DNA from: Dioscorea cayenensis subsp. rotundata
Taxonomy: Eukaryota > Streptophyta > Magnoliopsida > Dioscoreales > Dioscoreaceae
NCBI RefSeq assembly: GCF_009730915.1
Contig: NC_052475.1
Span: 1,178,001 to 1,242,000 of the forward strand
Direction: 5' to 3'
DNA: 64,000 bases
Made by a program: the position numbers and the translations under genes. Shown in pieces: positions 13,326-25,802 of this stretch (position 1 is its first letter; every line of letters starts with the position of its first letter). The notes beneath the pieces are model-generated. The model made no database searches and had not been told where the DNA came from. It worked only from the letters and a program-made list of their open reading frames with translations.

Positions 13326-16153
13326 ATGAGAGAAGAAGAAGAACCCATGTAAGTATTTTCCTATCTTCTTCCTTCTCCTTTATTTTTTGTTCCTATATTT
13401 TCTCAGATTTCAAACACTTTTTTCTTCAACAGGTTTGAGACAAGCCATGTCCTGGGTGGTCTGTTGGTGTCCACTCCTATACTCCCTCGTGCATGGAAGC
13501 AATGCATGCTGGCCAACTCCACCAACACCGCCTTCTTTGTTCAGCAAGTGGACGATGTTGTCTATGTTGGATTCTCTGCGGTGCAGGCCATGTCATCTGT
13601 CGCCGGTGTGCCGGATGGCCGCTTCTTCTCAGCCGTGCCAGTTGGACATGGCTTCTTCTCTCCGTTGGTTAGGGAGGAAGATGATGGAGAGCCACTTCTT
13701 TTCCATGCTTCTTCTCTCCACTTGTTTATGGCTTTGTGTAATTCCCCTCAGTTCCAGGTGATTATTTCTTTTACTTCATCTTTTCTATGATTTTTTACTC
13801 TGTTCTTTTTTTCGTATTAAACTTTTGGTGCTTTGTTGGAGATCGATTACTGAATCAAACAGTAGTGCAAAGGACATAGCTTGTTTGAGGCTTGGATAGT
13901 TCAAGAGTTTTATAATGGTTAGATGTCATCTTCATACCTTATTGCATTTTTTATAAAAATCTTTTGCTCTGTTGGAGTGTTGAGAATGAAGGAAGTGGGG
14001 GGAAGCTTCACCCCGGGTGGTTTCTCATTCTCATTGATATTGATCGATATCAATTGGAAGGGGATGGATGGTCAAACACGTTAGCTCATACATTTAGTCT
14101 CTTAATTAAGGAGGTTTACTTAGTATATTAAGAATTGGACACGTTTTTCCCAATGTGATGCTCTGTTTTCAAACTTTGTATTTTTTTTTTGTCGTGGGAC
14201 ATTTAATGATGATGTGATATATGAACTAGTTGCAGGTTTGTATCATCTGGACTTTTAGCTTCCTGCGTTTGTCAATGGTCAATTATGGAGTTCGCTAGGC
14301 ATTGCTTTTGCCCTTGATTAAGTTTATCGTAATTATGTACTCTGTTTTCAACCACAAGTGCGTGCCTTTGATCCATATTGTGATTCAACAAACATTAACT
14401 ATTTGTCTCAATCTATATGCATAGGAATCTGGTAGATGGTCCTAGAGAGATTCTTGAATTAATTGGTTATTATTTCTAAGTACCAATTTGAAATCATATA
14501 GATAATTTTATTAGAACTGACATCAGAAATCATGAACTAAGTATGGTGGCCTGAGTTCTTGTTTTAGATGCTAGCAAATGAGGTGCAAAACAAGGCTGTG
14601 ATATTCACAGGCCACTCTGTGGGTGGATCACTGGCTTCCCTGGCTGCACTCTACTTCCTTTGCTTGGCATCTTATTCAAATTCTCTGGCACCGGCTTCTC
14701 TCTTGTGTGTCACATTTGGTAGCCCATTACTGGGCAATGAGGCGTTAGCTCTAGCCATTCTCAGAGAACGTTGGGGGGACAAGTTCTGCCATCTTGTAGC
14801 ACAGCATGACATAATGCCCAGGCTTCTCTTCTGTCCACCAAATTCCATCGACCCCCAACTAGTTGCACATATGTTACAGTCATGGCAGTTGGCCATGCGG
14901 TATCCTCACCTTGTGAAGAATACCATAATGCAGTTCTCTGATGAAGAGAAGGAAGGCTTATTTCAGTTTGTTGCTATGCATGTTGATAAAGCGGCAACAG
15001 AGACTCATGGAAGCTTGTATAAACCATTCGGTAGTTATGTTATGTGCTCAAAGGAAGGTGCTGTCTATGTTGATAATTCAGATGTGGTGTTGCGCCTGCT
15101 CTACTTGACATTCGCAGCAGGATGTGGGGATCATAGTGTTGAGGATGAGCACCTCTTTTACGGTGATTTGCTTGTTACAATCACACAACAGTTACTGGTA
15201 AAGAAGCAGTTCTTTATCCAAGAGGAGGCTCCAAAATCATATTATAGTACAGGAGTTCAACAAGCCCTTGGAGCATTAGGCATTGGATTTCAGGTACATA
15301 TGTACATATAATTCTATCTTAGCTATTCAATTAGTAAAACTTAAATGAATGGCATGCGATATTAACCAAACATTGACAGGATATGGAGGCAGTGGAGGCT
15401 CAAGAATGCTTGAGGATATCAAAGAGAATGTGGCAAAACCCGAACTTGAAATGCGCAAACTTGGCAATAAAGCTAGCGAAGGTGACACCATGCCGTGCGC
15501 AAATTGAATGGTACAAGGCATCCTGTGACGATGATATGGGCTACTATGATACATTCAAGCAGCGAAAGGCATCCAAGAGAGAATTCAAAGTGAATATAAA
15601 CCGTATTAAGCTAGCTCAGTTCTGGAATGAAGTCATTAACATGTTGCAGGACAACCTATTGCCAAGTGACTTCGACAAGAGAGCCAAGTGGGTGAATGCC
15701 TCTCAATTCTACATGCTCCTTGTTGAGCCACTGGACATAGCTGAATACTATAAGACTGGAATGCACAAGAGGAAAGGACACTACATAAGTCATGGGAGGG
15801 AGAGGAGGTATCAAGTGTTTGATAAATGGTGGAAAACTAGGAATAAGTACACTGTGGACACCAAGAGGAGCAAATATGCAGGGTTAACTCAGGATTCATG
15901 CTTTTGGGCCAAAGTGGAAGAGGCCAGAGAGTGGATGGAAGAAGTTAGGAGGGGGAGAGATGCAACAGGATTAACTGATCTTTGTCAGAAGTTAATTAGT
16001 TTTGAATTTTATGCGAAGGAACTAATCAACAGAAAGGAAGTCTCTATAGATGTACTAGCTCCAAGATCAAGCTATACATTATGGAATGCAGAGTGGAATA
16101 GTTTGAAAGCAGAGCTAGGCTTAAAATCCAACCTCGACATTGGATTTTTGTAA
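13326..16153 (+). CDS. PAD4: Lipase-like immune regulator PAD4
   Basis: PAD4 pairs with EDS1 and relays signals from TIR-type immune receptors and basal defence, boosting salicylic acid. There are four exons, 13326-13348, 13433-13757, 14568-15293 and 15380-16153, giving 615 residues (the Arabidopsis protein has about 540). The first exon is only 23 bp and encodes MREEEEPM. The N-terminal half is an alpha/beta-hydrolase domain with the nucleophile elbow GHSVGG and HDIMPR, which carries the aspartate. The C-terminal EP domain is very well kept: IEWYKASCDDDMGYYDTFK, REFKVNINRIKLAQFW, WVNASQFYMLLVEPLDIAEY and SYTLWNAEW. At the position of the Arabidopsis catalytic histidine (YGHYVF) this protein reads YGDLLV, so the triad looks incomplete. 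Lipase activity is known to be dispensable for much PAD4 signalling. The EP domain sequence separates it clearly from EDS1 and SAG101. Confidence 0.93.
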
Positions 16154-16860
16154 ATGAGTTGGTAATTACTACACTACGCTTGTGTGGTGTTTCCATGTTC
16201 TACATATATACACACATATCTTGATGTATGTATATATATATATATATACCTTCAGACGTGTTACTATTGATTTCTTTTACAATGACCCAAAGACTCCATT
16301 TATGAGCATTCAACTTCATCAATGGCCCCTACTGCTTTATATATAGTTATTTGCTGAGGATGGTAAAAACTGTCAGTATGTCAGTTTCACTATATTTTGC
16401 ATAGACATGTCTGGTGCATGTTGTTCCATGATGCAGGACAATCTATATTTCTCAAGAGACATAACCAACTGAAGGTTTTGTTATCAAGAAAACTCTCACA
16501 TGAGGATATGTACGTAGATAGAGACTTGCAATACATTCATTGATGGTGGATGGGTTGCAGACAGACCCACTCTGTGACCCACCACCTTATTTGCCAACTT
16601 TCATCTTCTTCTTCATTTATTTCATAGAGATAGAGGAAGAAGAAGAAGAAGAAGTTTAAACTGTTTATTGTGAAAACTTCACAAAGGTAATGAGGTGAAG
16701 TAGATATGGACAAAAGCACTACACATCTTTGGTGGGTCATTTCCCATTTAATGTGCTGTGAATTCATGTCTCTTTCTGTGAACCATCTTGGAAAGTCACA
16801 GAGATTGCTTCCATTTTATATGGAGGCACTCTTCCCCTCTCCTATTGTTGCAAAGACGCC
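16154..16860. other. PAD4 3' region and UVR8 5' region
   Basis: About 700 bp separate the PAD4 stop from the UVR8 start, so both untranslated regions and the UVR8 promoter must fit here. A (TA)n run sits near 16229-16248, and a GAA-rich stretch at 16633-16655 precedes UVR8 and is probably in its leader. I see no further coding sequence; the open frames here do not continue into conserved protein. Confidence 0.5.
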
Positions 16861-19634
16861 ATGGACGTTAAGTCTCCTGCTTACCAGGTCCTCTTTGTCT
16901 CGGCCGGGGCCAGCCACTCAGTTGCTCTCCTCTGTAAATACCATTTTAACTTCATGTTGTCTGGTGTTTAGCATGGTTTCTGATTTGAGAGAGATTTTGA
17001 ATGAATTTTGCTGACGTATGGCAGCTGAGAACGTTGTTTGTTGCTGGGGAAGAAATGAAGATGGACAACTGGGACATGGAGATGCAGAAGATCGGCTAAT
17101 TCCAACGCTGCTGCATGCTTTGGACAATGCAGGGATAGTTTCCATTGTCTGTGGTGCTGATCATACAACTGCTTATTCTGAGTCTAAATTGCAAGTTTAT
17201 AGTTGGGGATGGTACACTGTTTTCTTTGTAATTTGCATGGTCAACACAGATAGTCATTATGTTACTTTTAATATCTGTAATAATTTGATGTGTGCTTTTA
17301 TTGTGCTTACAGGGGTGACTTCGGAAGGTTAGGTCATGGTAATTCCAGTGATGTGTTTACTCCGCAACCAATCAAAGCATTACAAGGCATCAAGATCAAA
17401 CAAATTGCTTGTGGGGATAGCCATTGTTTGTCTGTTACTATGGATGGAGAGGTGCAAAGGTTTGAACTTTACAACTCTTCATGTATCCTGTACAAGTCTT
17501 TCCTCTTTTGTTCAAGATATGAGATCAAAGGGGTTAATATATTCTCTCAATGTGTTGATGGTGGTGTATTTTGTGATTAAGTAAAACTATCTATTTGGAT
17601 TTCATAAATTCCACTAATTTGTATGTCTTGTAATGATCAATGTGAAGTTGGGGACGGAACCAAAATGGTCAACTGGGCCTCGGCACTACTGAAGATTCTC
17701 TTGTACCGCAAAAAATTCAATCCTTCCAGGTTTTTTTAAGGGTCTTTTTTGCTTCATATAAGTGTTATTCCTAAAAGCTTATAGCTAATTTATTATGATT
17801 ATTTCCAGGGAATTCCTGTCAAAATGGTTGCTGCAGGTGCTGAACACACTGCTGCAGTTACAGAAGATGGTGAGCTCTATGGCTGGGGTTGGGGTCGGTA
17901 TGGTAATTTAGGTTTAGGTGATCGGAATGACCGACTACTTCCAGAGAAGGTTTCTTCTATCGACGTATGTACACTTATCTTAATATGGCCTGCACAACCT
18001 TTTTGTCACTATATATGACTATAGGGTTCAATCTTAATTCCGTAAACCATGTACCAAATTTGCATATTATGGAAGGTTAGTTCTCATTGAATTGGTATAA
18101 AAATTCTAGCAAGAGAACAGATAAACATATGCAAGTAGTTTGATGGATCTAATTTTGTGTCTATAGAGGCTTCATTGCATGAACTATTTTTTGTTTAGGG
18201 GATTAGGATGGTAATTGTTGCTTGTGGATGGCGCCATACAATTACCGTCTCATCGTCTGGAAGTTTATACACATATGGGTGGAGCAAATACGGCCAATTG
18301 GGACACGGGGACTTAGAGGATCACCTTGTTCCACATCAGGTGGAAGCTCTGAAACATAACTGCATATCACAGGTCCTGTTTCATGTCCAAAGCGAACTCT
18401 TTTTTGCAATTTATGGTCCTTTCATCTTATCTTCGTATGCATTTCTGTATCCATGAAAGATCTGTCATGGTCTATGAATGATTTCTGTTAGATTATATAT
18501 TTTGGTACTAGTAGGCCCCATATGGGCTCATGGGTCTTACACCAAAAAATCTCAAAACTTAGTGGTTCAACCCCTATACCTATATATAAACTCATTACAC
18601 TTCTATCACACAATCGACGTGGGTACTATATTTCCAACAATTTCCATTGTGTTTTATTATTCATCATATGTTCTCATTTCAGATATCAGGTGGTTGGAGG
18701 CATACAATGGCGCTCACTTCTGATGGAAAGCTTTATGGTTGGGGATGGAATAAGGTTTTAATAATAGGCATATTTCTAATTTCAGTCACACAAACAAGTA
18801 TTAGAGATGTAATTTGGCAGCTCACTAATTGTTCCCATTTGTTTTTGATTTTTATAGTTTGGCCAAGTTGGTGTTGGCGATGATGCTGATCACTGTTCTC
18901 CAGTACAAGTAAAATTTCCTGATGAACAGGTATGATCAACTTTCTTTTGTGATAACTACATAAGATGTCTGAATTGATGTGGTCCCTGATAAAAAAGATT
19001 TGCATTGAGATGGACTGTGCTTGATGATCTTCTTAATCTTTTATGTTTCTTTGCTTGTGGCACTATTTGTCAGAAAGTTGTTAATATCTCTTGTGGATGG
19101 AGGCATACTCTTGCCGTCACGGAAAGGAAAAATATATTCTCTTGGGGGAGGGGGACCAGTGGGCAACTTGGCCATGCCGATACTCTTGACAGGTAATGTA
19201 GTCAGATATTATCTTCTATTTATGCATTTGTTTGCTTAATAATAATATGTTAACTAAATTTTGTTTCAAAAACTGAAGGAATACACCGAAGATGATAGAG
19301 ATTTTAAGTGCTGATGGATCTGCTTGTAAGCAGATTGAAACATCAAAAACAGAGGAAGTATCAGGTGGCAACTCTATCAATTATTTTCCTGACTAAACTC
19401 ACAGAAAACTAAAAACGGCCTAATATTTTCACTCTGTTGGACAGGCAAAGCCTGGGTCTCGCCATCAGATCGGTATGCGATTGTTCCTGATGATAAGGTA
19501 ATAGTTATTAGGAATAGAAAATATGAATCATGCTACATTTATGTGACATGATGCTGTAATTTTTTTTTTTTCAGGTTTCAAAAGGCGGTGATGCCAATGT
19601 ACCCGGGAATGATGCCAAACGTATCAGAATCTAA
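16861..19634 (+). CDS. UVR8: UV-B photoreceptor UVR8 (RCC1-repeat beta-propeller)
   Basis: UVR8 is a homodimeric seven-bladed propeller that senses UV-B through tryptophans, splits into monomers and binds COP1. There are twelve exons: 16861-16933, 17025-17211, 17313-17459, 17648-17729, 17809-17964, 18199-18372, 18683-18754, 18858-18929, 19074-19192, 19279-19364, 19445-19497, 19575-19634. They encode 426 residues (Arabidopsis 440). All three GWRHT motifs that carry the sensor tryptophans (W233, W285 and W337 in Arabidopsis numbering) and the salt-bridge arginines are present: [18 protein letters not shown] and CGWRHTLAV. The C-terminal COP1-binding tail [15 protein letters not shown] with its VP pair is kept, and the protein ends KRIRI. 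These points separate UVR8 from other RCC1-repeat proteins. The N-terminus is about ten residues shorter than in Arabidopsis; the chosen ATG is followed directly by a conserved blade ([16 protein letters not shown]). Confidence 0.97.
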
Positions 19635-22494
19635 AAGTTTGTCATATTCCTTCTCCATCTTCTTCTTAGATTAATATCAAATCAATAATATGAGTTTGTC
19701 GTATTCCTTTCTCGTCTCTTTGCACTGGTATCAAGTCAATATATACACATATTTTGTCCAATGCTGTTACCTATATCCAGTTGCACTTGTGAACTACATG
19801 AGTACATGTTTGTGCTATGAGTGAATAAAAATAAAAGATTTTTGTGTCTCATTGTTGTGACTTATGAAGCATTTCTATTGCAAGTTTAGTCAAAAACTAG
19901 ATATTTGTGGGCCCTGACCATGGGTTGACCGATGCCTCTTCCGGAAGGAAGGTGGGGCCCACATCCCAAATTTGATGGTTTTGAGTAGAGGAAGGACCTT
20001 CAGCTCAGAAACTTTCACTGGTTGTGATCAAAAGAGAAAACTAGTGTGTTTGTTTATGATCCGAATCTCATCATCTTCTGTATGACATGCTTCCCCTGTT
20101 CTTCACCTCTCCTTTTCCTCTCCATTATTAGAATCTCTTCCCAGAAGAATTCATTCTTTAATTATCAAACTTGTTTATTGTGATCACTGTTTCCATTGAT
20201 TGGTTGCTAAAAAAGAAGTGAGAACTTGGGCACTTGTGTTGTGATAGCCATTTTAAGTTATCTTTAGCTATTCGTTGTTTCTCGTTTGGATCAATATCAA
20301 ATACATTTGCACTATTGAGATCTTTAGTCTTGTTCTGTTAATCTTTAGCCTTTTTTATGCTTCTCATAATTGTCTCTTCTAAGTCAATGTTTGATTAATT
20401 TGTTAGAGTTTAAGGTATGACTTGTTAGCATTTTGGTTTCCATCTTTCTTAAATAACAGAAAGTGATACTTAAATGTTTTTTTCATGCTTATATCATCAA
20501 AACTAATGTTTCACTATACATCATCTATTATTCAGTTAAACTAACAGGATTAAACGTGTATGAAACTTTCTTTCCCCTTGTTAGAAGAAGAGACAATGGA
20601 TGATGATATATTGATAATGTTGCTTTTATTTGATTGAGATTTCTTGATTAGTTCTCTATTAGTATTAGGACATGATTTAGTTCAATGGAGCTCAAGGAAA
20701 ATGACAGCAATATTGACAAAGTCAATTAACTTTTTGGCCTTTGTGGCATCATGCCAGTCCTTGAGAAAAGCTCCATAAAATTTGGAGCTGCATACAGTAG
20801 TGCTCTTAATGCTTGTCTTATATATATGCATGTATATATACACACACACACACACACACATGTCTATGTTTTAAATAATATATCTATATATAGGGACCTA
20901 CTCTTTAAGGTGCAAAAAAAAAAGAAAGAACACACCATTGGAAAGCCATAGTTTTGGAATGGCTATTGTTTGGTGGATGTCTTCTTTTAAGGAGGATCAT
21001 CCATCTCTCCACCACAATTGCCTTCAATTTCCTCTCCCTCTCAAATATCAATAAAATGATTCTCAGAAATAATTACTAAATTGATTCATTTTCTTCAAAT
21101 AGTGAGTTAAATAATTTTTTACTATGTTCCTTTGTTGATAAGCATGCATGCATGTATGTATGTATGTATAGGTGTTTTACTTGAATAGAGTTGTATAACT
21201 TGATTTGTAGTTGATCTCTTCGAACTATGTTGATGAGTGATTAGAAAGAAAGTATTATGTTGATGGGTTTACTATAAAGAATTATTTTTATTTAGTGGTA
21301 AAATTTACTATTCTACATAGTTGGGAAAAAAAATATATCTTGTAGAAGATTTTGTAAAGGAATGATATCAAATCATATAAATCTCTATACTTTTTTGTAT
21401 GATATTTCTTTTGATTTTTTTTTTTTTGTAATATCACTGTAATTTCTTGAAATATTGCTTAAGAAGATGTATAATTAAAATAATATACACAAAGAGTATA
21501 TATAAAAAATTCCTCAACCGTCCAATTGGGAACACCTCTTTATTAGTTGGTAAATATCTCAACAAAGTCCACATTAATTTATCTAAAATCAGCATCAAAA
21601 AAGAAAAATATAAATGTCAATCAAACATCAAAGTTCAAATATTCCTCATCTTCAATGAAGTGATTAGGGTTCTTCCCAATTGCTTTTCCCTTCAGTCTTG
21701 GGGGAACTTAGAATAATACACACCCACCATATCATAATGTACAAGTGTATGATAATGATTCCCAATTTATTAATGATGGTAACCTAAAGAGAGTTTTTTT
21801 TATTCCTTCTTTTGTTTGAGAACTTGGTCATTCTTTGACCAACTATTTTAAATTAGATTTTTTTTTTAATAAATAGACGACAAACGGTCTTCATTTTTTT
21901 TTAAAAAAAAAACAGAGATATAAACATGCATAAAGTTAATGCCTCAATATATATGTGCTCTCAAAAATGAACACCTGACATAAAGAATTTGGTACTAATA
22001 GGTTAAGAGGTAGTTGGTTAATTAAAAATTTAATCTTCTCTTTTATTTAGTTAAGCCTTGAGACATTTAAGTTATCAATAATGACATAAATAAAATAAAA
22101 TAAGGTAAATAAAACAAACCAAAAACCAGAATAAAGTAAAAATAAAAAAGAAAAAGATTATAATAATTTTTTGACTAAAATTTCAAATAAAAAAAAAATT
22201 CCAACAAGCATTAAGCATCATATATAGTTAAGGCAATAGTTCACACTTCTCCATCTCTAATCACCTCCATATAATAATCACTAAATAAATTGCTCCAAAT
22301 AAAGTGCAAATCAAAAGATGAGAATAAATACCAAAATTATTATAACATATAATAATAATAATAATTTTCAATTATTAGAGTTGGAAGAAAAAAACACAAG
22401 AGAAGGAACCAATTCCCTCAACATCAATGGACCAAATCATTCGCACGTGCGAGCACTTCCATAACTTTGTGACCACTTCCCACCAAAACCAACA
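19635..22494. other. UVR8 to AAP intergenic region
   Basis: No gene is seen in about 2.9 kb. The stretch contains UVR8 3' sequence, a GC-rich hairpin at 19906-19963, a (TA)/(CA) compound microsatellite near 20818-20862, T runs near 21413-21428 and long A/T-rich stretches from 21100 onward. The part just before 22494 is the AAP promoter. Confidence 0.5.
19906..19963. promoter_or_regulatory. Inverted GTGGGCCC / GGGCCCAC pair
   Basis: In an AT-rich surround, TGTGGGCCC (from 19906) is mirrored about 40 bases downstream by GGGCCCACA (to 19963), with further partial pairing of TGACC against GGTGG. GTGGGCCC is a classic site II (TCP factor) core, usually found in promoters. A hairpin-forming repeat or UVR8 3' element is equally possible. 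The location downstream of UVR8, with no gene start nearby, makes a promoter role uncertain. Confidence 0.35.
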
Positions 22495-22504
22495 CTATAT
22501 ATAA
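22441..22504 (+). promoter_or_regulatory. AAP promoter: palindromic G-box and TATA box
   Basis: A 12-base perfect palindrome, TCGCACGTGCGA (22441-22452), centres on the G-box CACGTG, a bZIP/bHLH binding core. About 45 bases further on, CTATATATAACC (22494-22505) looks like a TATA box. A leader of about 150 bases with a (CA)n stretch (near 22573-22588) would run to the start codon at 22677. The motif identity is directly visible; its use is inferred. Confidence 0.6.
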
Positions 22505-22676
22505 CCCTTAAAGCCCCCTTCAAACTCACTGCCAAACCAAAGGTTGCCTTACTTGCCTTCCTAGAAATAGAAACACACACACACACACTAACTCTTCATT
22601 AATCTTATTTACTTGTACTCTGTTGTTTTCCCAACATTTCTTCTTATTTTTATAAAAATAAGCTTAATTATTAGAT

Positions 22677-24507
22677 ATGGTTGAGAAGAGTGGAGCTAAG
22701 TACCAACAAAAAGTTGGTTTCCCTTCAATGGATGTCTCCTCATTAGAGCTTGGCCACACTGGAGGTTCTAAGTTCATGGATGATGATGGCCGTGCAAAGA
22801 GAACTGGTATATATATTTTTTATATATATATATAATTTGATTTATTTCATTGGATTCATGTTTCATTGAAGCAAAGTTATGAATTTTAAGGTAATGTATG
22901 GACGGCGAGTGCGCATATTATCACGGCGGTGATCGGTTCCGGCGTGCTTTCGCTTGCTTGGGCTATCGGTCAGCTTGGTTGGATCGCCGGACCCATAGTT
23001 ATGTTCTTGTTTGGCTTTGTCACCTACTACACTTCATCTCTTCTCTCTGACTGTTACCGGACCGGTGATCCTATCTCCGGCAAGCGGAATTATACTTATA
23101 TGGACGCGGTTCATGCTTATTTAGGTATAACTATTTTTTTTTTTTAATTCTTATCAAAATATATAAGCTTGAGTTTCTTATCCTATTAACTTAGATTGTT
23201 ATCTATATTATAATAATAGGTGGATTTAAGGTGAAACTTTGCGGTTGGATTCAATATCTCAATATTTTTGGAGTTGCCATTGGGTACACTATTGCTGCTT
23301 CCATTAGTATGATGTAAGCTAATTACATCTCCTTTGTTTTTATTCTTTTCTTTTGTTTGGATGTATTTTGTCTGTATTATTTACATGTATATGTATATAT
23401 ATATTTGCATACACAGGGCAATAGAGAGGTCTAATTGTTTTCATAAAAATGGTGACACAAGTCCCTGCCCTGCATCAAGCAACATGTACATGATAATCTT
23501 CGGCATAACAGAGATTCTCTTTTCTCAAATCCCCGACTTCGATCAGATTTGGTGGCTATCCATCGTCGCGGCGATCATGTCTTTCACTTACTCGACCATC
23601 GGTCTCGCTCTCGGCATCATCCAAGTCATAGGCAAGTTCAATTATTCACAATTCGCCTTGTTTCCTTCTTCTATTTTTCATTCTCATTCTCACCCTTTTA
23701 CTAAAACCAGCCAATGGTGGAGTGAAAGGTAGTCTAACCGGTATCAGCATCGGCACAGTCACTGAAATGGAAAAAATTTGGCGAAGTCTCCAGGCTTTCG
23801 GCGACATCGCCTTCGCCTACTCCTACTCAATCATTCTCATCGAAATTCAAGACACCATAAAATCTCCGCCTCCTTCCGAAACCAAAGTAATGAAAAGGGC
23901 AACACTTATAAGTGTCGGAGTCACAACACTCTTCTACTTACTCTGTGGCTGCACTGGTTATGCTGCCTTCGGCGATCTCGCCCCCGGTAACCTCCTCACC
24001 GGCTTCGGCTTCTTCAATCCTTACTGGCTTTTGGACATTGCAAATGCCGCAATTGTCATCCATTTGGTTGGAGCATATCAAGTCTACTGCCAACCACTTT
24101 TTGCCTTTGTTGAAAAATGGGCAGTACAGACTTGGCCAGACTTAGAATTCATAACAAAAGAAATCTCAGTCTCTCTGCCCGGTTCTCGAACCTTTAATCT
24201 GAATCTTTTTAGATTGGTTTGGCGTACGATATTTGTCGTGATAACGACGATCATTTCTATGCTTCTTCCTTTCTTTAATGACGTCGTCGGGTTTCTTGGA
24301 GCTCTCGGGTTTTGGCCTCTTACCGTATATTTTCCAATAGAGATGTACATTGTTCAGAAGAAGGTGGAGAAGTGGAGCACAAGATGGGTTTGTTTCCAGA
24401 TGCTTAGCTTGGCTTGTCTGGTGATCACCATTGCCGCGGCGGCAGGGTCCATTGCCGGAGTTATCACTGATCTTCAAGTCTATAAACCATTCAAGACAAC
24501 TTATTGA
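22677..24507 (+). CDS. AAP: Amino acid permease, AAP family
   Basis: Plasma-membrane proton/amino acid symporter of the AAAP superfamily, used for phloem loading, root uptake and seed import. There are five exons, 22677-22806, 22891-23124, 23220-23313, 23417-23631 and 23711-24507, giving 489 residues, the usual AAP length. Signature stretches are GNVWTASAHIITAVIGSGVL, SLAWAIGQLGWIAGP, LCGWIQYLNIFGVAIGYTIA, GSLTGISIGTVT, the FGDIAFAYSYSIILIEIQDT helix, CGCTGYAAFGDLAPGNLLTG and the tail ITDLQVYKPFKTTY. About eleven membrane helices are expected. Intron 4 starts with GC (ATAG|GCAAGT), a GC-AG intron; only this border restores IIQVIANGG and the conserved frame. The start was chosen because the ATG opens a hydrophilic N-terminus of normal size 150 bases after the TATA box. 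Which AAP number it matches cannot be told here. Confidence 0.95.
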
Positions 24508-25716
24508 GAACATGCAATTGTTCTCAAACTCAATTGATGCTTTTTTTTTTCTTTTTTTTTAAAAAATTTTATTACTTGTTGTTGATTGTGTGCATGTTGT
24601 TGCAGTAATAGTTGTTGTTGTTGTTGTTATGTTTATGAATTAATTATGAATATAAAGATGGAAGTTTGTTTGTGATGAGATGTATAAATTGGAGATGCAA
24701 GTAAAAGATAACTAAGTAATTAAATTAAATTAATGTGAGATATGTTTATATTTATAGTAATAATTAAAATATAAATTGAAAAAAACAGGGGATGAATTCT
24801 CCTCCTCAATAGCAGCATCTATCAGATCAGACTCATCAGAGGATGGTTTTGGTGCTGGGGCTGAGGATTTTTGACTTTTTCATGGAGTGGAGATACGTTG
24901 GGTTTTAGCTGTCATATTTATTTTATTTATTTATTTTTGTTTTATTAGATTAAGATGATTTGGTTATCAATGGACATCCGGTTATCCGGTCATGATAGAG
25001 ATTTGAACCATTTAAATGATTTCATATATATATATATATATATATATAGAGGTTCATTTTTACAGCTTTGAGTATCTCACTCTATTTTATGGGTCCACAA
25101 TTAAAAAAAAGTTATGTTTAGTTCTCTCCATCATCTACCTTAATGGCACTGTTTTCTTTGTCTTCATTGATTTAGTTTATTTTTTGTTATATTTCCACGT
25201 CTAATAATTATGTCTTGCTTTTATTTTTTGCTTCGTTTGTGTTGTTATCCATATATACTTTCTTCTAATTCTTACATGTAATTTATTTATCTTTTCAATA
25301 TATATATTAGCATTTCAACTTTTGATTATATTGGTTGAGTTTATTAACATTTTATTAAAAAATTATAATTATTCGATCTAGCTATTTCCTTCATATGAAA
25401 ACATAAAACCATGAGATTAAATAAAATTGATTTAAAAATAAAAATATAGAACTTATAAAGATGTTCATGCTTATTTAAAAAAATAATAATAGAATTATAC
25501 ATAAGGTTTGTGATTATGAAAACATTTATATTTTCGGAATTTTTACTGGCGTCAATATATCTTAAATTTCATTTCTATTTCAGTCATTAAATATCATTTT
25601 TGTCAAAAAAATATTATTATTATTTTTTTCTTAATACTTAAAAATCTTTATACCAAATTTGGCCAAATAAATGAACATACCCTGTGACTTACAACCACTT
25701 AATTAATCAATTAATC

Positions 25717-25718
25717 CC

Positions 25719-25798
<80 letters not shown>
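25717..25798. repeat. Compound microsatellite (TC)n(AC)n(AT)n
   Basis: Uninterrupted CT, AC and AT dinucleotide tracts follow one another over about 80 bases, each longer than ten units. Such a compound tract is expected to be highly variable in length. It directly abuts the possible retroelement tail at 25801. Confidence 0.9.
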
Positions 25799-25800
<2 letters not shown>

Positions 25801-25802
<2 letters not shown>

